Assembly (NCBI GenBank): GCA_030627145.1
Contig: DAOUSQ010000005.1
Coordinates: 1-18,883, forward strand
Reading direction: 5' to 3'
Source: Syntrophomonadaceae bacterium
GTDB taxonomy: Bacteria; Bacillota_B; Syntrophomonadia; Syntrophomonadales; Syntrophomonadaceae
Length of the DNA stretch: 18,883 bases
The position numbers and the translations under genes were made by a program. The notes under the pieces are model-generated. The model worked only from the letters and a program-made list of their open reading frames with translations, did no database searches and was not told the DNA's origin. Positions 15,489-18,883 of the stretch are shown here, in pieces. Every line of letters begins with the position of its first letter. The first letter of the stretch is position 1.

Positions 15489-16191
15489 TTTCATCCCTCC
15501 CCTCGACCTCTTCTAACCTCTGTTCTATTTCTTCTAAATTTATGTCTCTTAACTGTATTTCAAACAGCTGACAATATTGCCTGCGCATTTCCTTTCTTAA
15601 CACTGATACACTAACAGGCCTATTCAGTTCTATTTCCATTGAGGTTACTCCGAAGGCAGAAAGCCCACAGGGAACAATAAGGCTAAAATACTTCATATTG
15701 GGGCAGACATTTAACGATACACCATGCATCGTTACCCAGTGTCTGAGTCCTATTCCCATGGCAGCAATTTTGCTTGATCCAACCCACACTCCCGGGAAAC
15801 CTTGCCGCCGCCCTGCCTCTATCCCAAATTGTTCAAGAGTTCGAATTATTACTTTTTCCATCCTCCGAGCATATACATGAACATCACGACCGTAATCGTT
15901 CAGGTCTATAATTGGATAACAAATTAATTGTCCCGGACCGTGATAGGTAATGTCCCCTCCCCGGTCTGTTTCATATACTTTAATTCCTTCCTGTTCTAAC
16001 ACTCTATCACTGACTAAAATATGTTCAAAACCGCCTTTTCTTCCAATAGTATAACAGGGATAATGCTCCAGAAAGATTACTGTATCCAGTATATTTCCTT
16101 GCTTTCTTGCTTCATGAATTCTCTGCTGTAACTTAAAAATTTTACTGTAATCTTCAATTCCTAGTTCTAGACAATAACCTGTCCTGTTCAT
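15481..16191 (-). CDS. lipB: Lipoyl(octanoyl) transferase LipB
   Basis: LipB moves octanoate from octanoyl-ACP to a lysine of lipoyl-dependent proteins, the first step of de novo lipoate synthesis. The 236-residue protein shows RGGDITYHGPGQ (77-88), the catalytic Lys141 in GSSKIAAMGI and the catalytic Cys175 in IVPCGLS, so the Cys/Lys dyad is intact. It starts at ATG 16191 with GGGGGA about nine bases upstream and is translationally coupled to lipA by overlap. The last 30 residues, rich in glutamate, extend a little past the usual core. Confidence 0.96.
   Translation of the reverse strand: MNRTGYCLELGIEDYSKIFKLQQRIHEARKQGNILDTVIFLEHYPCYTIGRKGGFEHILVSDRVLEQEGIKVYETDRGGDITYHGPGQLICYPIIDLNDYGRDVHVYARRMEKVIIRTLEQFGIEAGRRQGFPGVWVGSSKIAAMGIGLRHWVTMHGVSLNVCPNMKYFSLIVPCGLSAFGVTSMEIELNRPVSVSVLRKEMRRQYCQLFEIQLRDINLEEIEQRLEEVEGRDENA
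15495..15502 (-). promoter_or_regulatory. Ribosome binding site deciding the lipA start
   Basis: GGGGAGGG ends directly at ATG 15494 but is six bases from ATG 15488, so the second ATG is the likely start. Confidence 0.65.
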
Positions 16192-16213
16192 AGCATCATC
16201 CCCCAGTGCTAAT

Positions 16214-16555
16214 TTACTCCTCCCATGCCTCCAGGGCTCTTAACACAGTGGTACAAAGGTTAGCCCAGGCAGGTGACCCACCAAAAGCTACTCCAACAGC
16301 TGCTGCTTCCAAGATTTCATCCCGGTTGGCACCATGCATTAAAGCTTGTTTAACGTGTATGCTCATACAGTAATGACAGCCAACAGCTACAGCAATCCCC
16401 AACCCAATAAGTTCTTTATACTTTCTCTCCAATTCACCTTCAACATATGAAGCATTGTCCATTTGAATAAATGCTTCAGTAACTTCGGGCAAATCATCAC
16501 CAATCTGCCCCTGACCAATACCTAATTCCGACATTAGTTCCTCTGGATTTGCCAT
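16214..16555 (-). CDS. AhpD-like/carboxymuconolactone decarboxylase-family protein
   Basis: The 113-residue helical protein carries the AhpD-type active site: Glu48, Cys60, Cys63 and His67, spaced E-X11-C-X2-C-X3-H (segment ELIGLGIAVAVGCHYCMSIH). In Mycobacterium tuberculosis AhpD is a thiol reductase that takes electrons from the lipoyl arm of the E2 DlaT and reduces AhpC. Here the gene sits directly between an E2 and lipB, supporting a dithiol role with a lipoyl partner and not a decarboxylase role. ATG 16555 has GGGAGG upstream; the 53 bases after the E2 gene hold no clear terminator. Confidence 0.88.
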   Translation of the reverse strand: MANPEELMSELGIGQGQIGDDLPEVTEAFIQMDNASYVEGELERKYKELIGLGIAVAVGCHYCMSIHVKQALMHGANRDEILEAAAVGVAFGGSPAWANLCTTVLRALEAWEE

Positions 16556-16608
16556 TTCAATTCCTCCCTATTTGTATTTTCATAACTATATTCTTTTTTA
16601 CATTAGTC

Positions 16609-17763
16609 CTAAATAAATATTTTTTGTGGGTTTTCTATTAAATCAATTAAAACAGCCAAAAACTCTGCTGCCGGTGCCCCATCAATAATACGGTGGTCAA
16701 AAGACAGGGATAAACCCATTAGCGGCCGGATAACAATCTCACCATTAACAACCACCGGTTTTTCTACAGTCCGGCAAACACCCAAAATCGCTGATTCTGG
16801 GGGATTAATAATAGGTGTAAAAGCATCTACCGAGTTATAAGCACCCAGGTTACTTATCGTAAATGTAGCACCTCCCATCTCATCAGGATTGAGTTTGTTC
16901 TTCCGGGCACGTTTGGCAACGTCTGTTATTTCGTTGTTAATATCCACTAATTTCTTCTCGTTGGCATTTCTAATTACCGGCACAATAAGTCCATCATCAA
17001 GTGCTACTGCCATACCTATATTAATGTCTTTTAAGATCTTAATTTCCTCACCATCAAGAATACAATTAACAATAGGTTTTAACTCGATAGCCCTGGCCAC
17101 TGCTTTAGTTAAAAACGCGGTCACTGATACCTTATCTCTGTCTTTTGCTCCCTCGTTTACCATCTTACGCATAGCTAGTATTCCAGACATATCAACACTT
17201 ACATGGTGCGTTACCCTGGCAAGGGTGTTCCAGCTGTTCCACATGTTTTCCCCTATTGCCCTGCGCATTCCTTCATAAGGAATTACTTCAAGTGCCGGGC
17301 GGTCATCAGAAGGACCCACGCCCTCTTCAATGGCTTTATTAACATCTTCTTTGGTAATCCTCCCATCAGGACCGGTCCCGTTAATAAGCGTATAGTCGAT
17401 ACCTTTTTCCTCGGCTAATTTACGCGCAGCAGGGGAAATCTTAACATCGCCTTTTGCTTTACCCTTTACACCTGCACCTGCACCTACATTTGGAACTCCT
17501 GCCATGATTCCTGAAATATCTTCTCCAGCTTCACCAATAACTCCCAGTAATCCACCTACCGGTAGTTCAGCTCCTTTAGCTGCAAAAATTTTTAATAATA
17601 CCCCATTTGCAGGTGCCTCTACTTTATTAGTTATTTTTTCAGTCATTACCTCAAGAATTGCATCCCCTTTTTTTACAGCATCGCCTTCATTCTTGAGCCA
17701 CTTAACTACCTTTCCTGTTTTCATTGTTAACCCCATTTTGGGCATCGTGATCTCGCTTGCCAT
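16609..17763 (-). CDS. acoC: Dihydrolipoyl acyltransferase (E2) of acetoin or 2-oxoacid dehydrogenase
   Basis: This 384-residue E2 has three domains in order: a lipoyl domain (1-80) with Lys43 in VMTEKITNKVEAP as the lipoylation site; a short Gly/Ala linker then an E1/E3-binding domain (107-145, SPAARKLAEEKGID to GRITKEDV); and a catalytic acyltransferase domain ending in DHRIIDGAPAAEFL with the HxxxDG active-site motif (His357, Asp361). It transfers the acyl group made by a TPP-dependent E1 to CoA. The AcoX gene 18 bases upstream favours acetoin dehydrogenase, but pyruvate or branched-chain complexes cannot be excluded. E1 and E3 genes are not in the window. Confidence 0.93.
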   Translation of the reverse strand: MASEITMPKMGLTMKTGKVVKWLKNEGDAVKKGDAILEVMTEKITNKVEAPANGVLLKIFAAKGAELPVGGLLGVIGEAGEDISGIMAGVPNVGAGAGVKGKAKGDVKISPAARKLAEEKGIDYTLINGTGPDGRITKEDVNKAIEEGVGPSDDRPALEVIPYEGMRRAIGENMWNSWNTLARVTHHVSVDMSGILAMRKMVNEGAKDRDKVSVTAFLTKAVARAIELKPIVNCILDGEEIKILKDINIGMAVALDDGLIVPVIRNANEKKLVDINNEITDVAKRARKNKLNPDEMGGATFTISNLGAYNSVDAFTPIINPPESAILGVCRTVEKPVVVNGEIVIRPLMGLSLSFDHRIIDGAPAAEFLAVLIDLIENPQKIFI

Positions 17764-17781
17764 TAATTTTTCCTCCTTTAT

Positions 17782-18795
17782 TTATCTGCAACTCTGCTCA
17801 TTTCGTAATATGAAAAACTCCCTGATAGCTGCTTCTCTCAGGGTTGACTTAACATCTACAACCCTTGGTCCATCAAAAGTTAACCTAATGAAGGCTTTTT
17901 CACCCTCTCGTATTTCTACTTCTCTTTCACCATCAAGCGCTATCACACACGGTACTTCTTTAACCTCTATTTCCTCACCTATTTCAACTGATTTATGGTT
18001 TTTAATTTTAACATCCTCAATTAACCCGGGAGCAATGGGAGCCTTTATAATCAGCCCACCCTCACCAATCTCTACAACCAAACCCCTTTCTTCCAATATT
18101 TGTATCGGAGCTAAATTACCAGCAATAGATGAAATTCCTATATTATGTGGTTCGCCACGAGTAACTACCAACTGCTTTATACGTTCTGGATCCCATATGG
18201 CACGTGACCCAATGAAAATATCTTTCAGTACTACAGCATCAATTAAAGCTAGATCCACTGGCTTCTCATTTTTATAAATAACAAGTTTTTTAGTCGGGTG
18301 TATGCAGGGAGGCCCTGTAACTAATCCACGGGCTACAACCCCTGCTGCCAGACCGGCTGTAGTGCCTTCTAACATAGTAGGGAATACATTGTTAGTTCCA
18401 GTTGAAATAGGAACGAGGGGGATTTTTCCACAGCCTTTAGTAATCATACGATTTGTTCCATCGCCACCCATAGTTACAATGCAGGTAACGCCACACCGTT
18501 TCATTTCCTCGGCTGCTCTAAAAGAATCCTCCTGTGTACCCGTAAGTACGATGTCTGCTTCCATTACCTCTATAGGTAGCCTGTGTTGACTACTAAGACC
18601 TTCCACTGCCTTGGGAATAATTCCATAGTAATCAGGCATATATATAACCTTTTCTACTCCCGTAGCCGCCAGGCTCAGGAGAATCCGGCGTACTATATTA
18701 ACTTTTTCCTGATTGTCGAAAACTGTTCCATAAGCTACCAACCGCCGTATATCTTTCCCAGAGGCCGGGTTGGCAATAATTCCAACTACGGTCAT
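17782..18795 (-). CDS. acoX: AcoX-type ATP-NAD kinase family protein
   Basis: The 337-residue protein has the NAD-kinase/diacylglycerol-kinase-like N-terminal fold: MTVVGIIANPASGKDIRRLV, then the phosphate-binding MGGDGTNR (GGDGTNR 110-116) and STGTNNVFP (GTNN 133-136). The length and the neighbouring E2 match AcoX, a conserved but poorly characterised component of acetoin catabolism operons; whether it phosphorylates NAD is unknown. It starts at ATG 18795 with GAAAGGAA directly upstream. It is the first gene visible in the transcript; E1 subunits would be expected beyond the window edge. Confidence 0.88.
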   Translation of the reverse strand: MTVVGIIANPASGKDIRRLVAYGTVFDNQEKVNIVRRILLSLAATGVEKVIYMPDYYGIIPKAVEGLSSQHRLPIEVMEADIVLTGTQEDSFRAAEEMKRCGVTCIVTMGGDGTNRMITKGCGKIPLVPISTGTNNVFPTMLEGTTAGLAAGVVARGLVTGPPCIHPTKKLVIYKNEKPVDLALIDAVVLKDIFIGSRAIWDPERIKQLVVTRGEPHNIGISSIAGNLAPIQILEERGLVVEIGEGGLIIKAPIAPGLIEDVKIKNHKSVEIGEEIEVKEVPCVIALDGEREVEIREGEKAFIRLTFDGPRVVDVKSTLREAAIREFFILRNEQSCR

Positions 18796-18821
18796 TTCCT
18801 TTCCCCCTCAGCGGGATTATC

Positions 18822-18863
18822 AGTTCTGGCTGGCAGCGTTAAAACTGCCCACCAGAACTTTTT
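18822..18863. terminator. Strong hairpin upstream of acoX, T-run on the plus strand
   Basis: Arms 18822-18836 and 18845-18859 form a 15-base stem with two internal mismatches (AGTTCTGG..GGCAG with CTGCC..CCAGAACT) and an 8-base loop. Five T follow on the plus strand (18859-18863). As an intrinsic terminator it points in the plus direction, although no plus-strand gene is present. On the minus strand it would be a structured RNA about 27 bases before acoX, perhaps attenuating or stabilising the message. Confidence 0.5.
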
Positions 18864-18883
18864 ATGCTAGAATAATTCTTCAA

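Noticed and set aside
15013..15516. Plus-strand open frame of 167 codons opposite lipA
   Set aside because: lipA is unambiguous on the minus strand; the antisense frame has no family motif.
17504..18277. Long plus-strand open frame of 257 codons
   Set aside because: It lies antisense across acoC and acoX, has low-complexity Ser/Ile/Pro-rich translation and no ribosome site; a shadow of the real genes.
1..18883. CRISPR arrays, transposases, tRNA or rRNA genes, phage attachment sites
   Set aside because: None seen: no regularly spaced repeats, no transposase or integrase motifs, no recognisable tRNA cloverleaf, and the gene content is uniform in strand and codon style.

Overview
The window looks like a piece of chromosome from an anaerobic, low-GC Bacillota (Clostridia-like) bacterium. 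This rests on AT-rich DNA, strong AGGAGG-type ribosome sites, a terminator-type TPP riboswitch, an AcoX/AcoC pair, and gene types common in Clostridia (CGGC-domain protein, DUF6506). No rRNA or taxonomic marker is present, so this is inference. Every gene is on the minus strand, packed with short gaps or small overlaps, so transcription runs from high to low coordinates.

Region 1 (about 18.8 to 16.2 kb) holds an AcoX-family kinase-like protein, a lipoyl E2 acyltransferase and an AhpD-like CxxC protein. This is the distal part of an acetoin or 2-oxoacid dehydrogenase operon whose E1 genes would lie beyond position 18883. Region 2 (16.2 to 11.6 kb) has the canonical lipoate pathway, LipB then LipA, followed by a GcvH-like lipoyl carrier, a GlcD-type FAD oxidoreductase and an HdrD-like iron-sulfur protein with two complete CCG domains. 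Region 3 (11.45 to 5.1 kb) has DUF6506, a lipoate ligase-like protein, a CGGC protein interrupted by an in-frame TAA, a second GcvH-like carrier, an sLpl(AB)-type ligase, a LipT-type flavoprotein, and the radical SAM pair LipS1/LipS2. Genes of this second type form the non-canonical lipoate pathway known from archaea and from sulfur oxidisers with the sHdr system. Region 4 (5.04 to 0 kb) is a TPP-riboswitch thiamine operon: a ThiD-ThiE fusion, ThiC, an unusual AIR-synthase-like/ThiN fusion, and the start of an MBL-fold hydrolase.

Taken together this is a cofactor locus. Thiamine diphosphate and lipoate are the two cofactors of 2-oxoacid/acetoin dehydrogenases, and both are made here next to an E2. 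The most unusual point is that two complete lipoate assembly routes sit side by side, each with its own GcvH-like carrier sharing a GKWxGK motif, and that one carrier is linked to an HdrD-like/FAD oxidoreductase. No sHdr genes and no glycine cleavage genes are visible. A lipoyl-carrier-dependent redox module is the best candidate here for an undescribed system.
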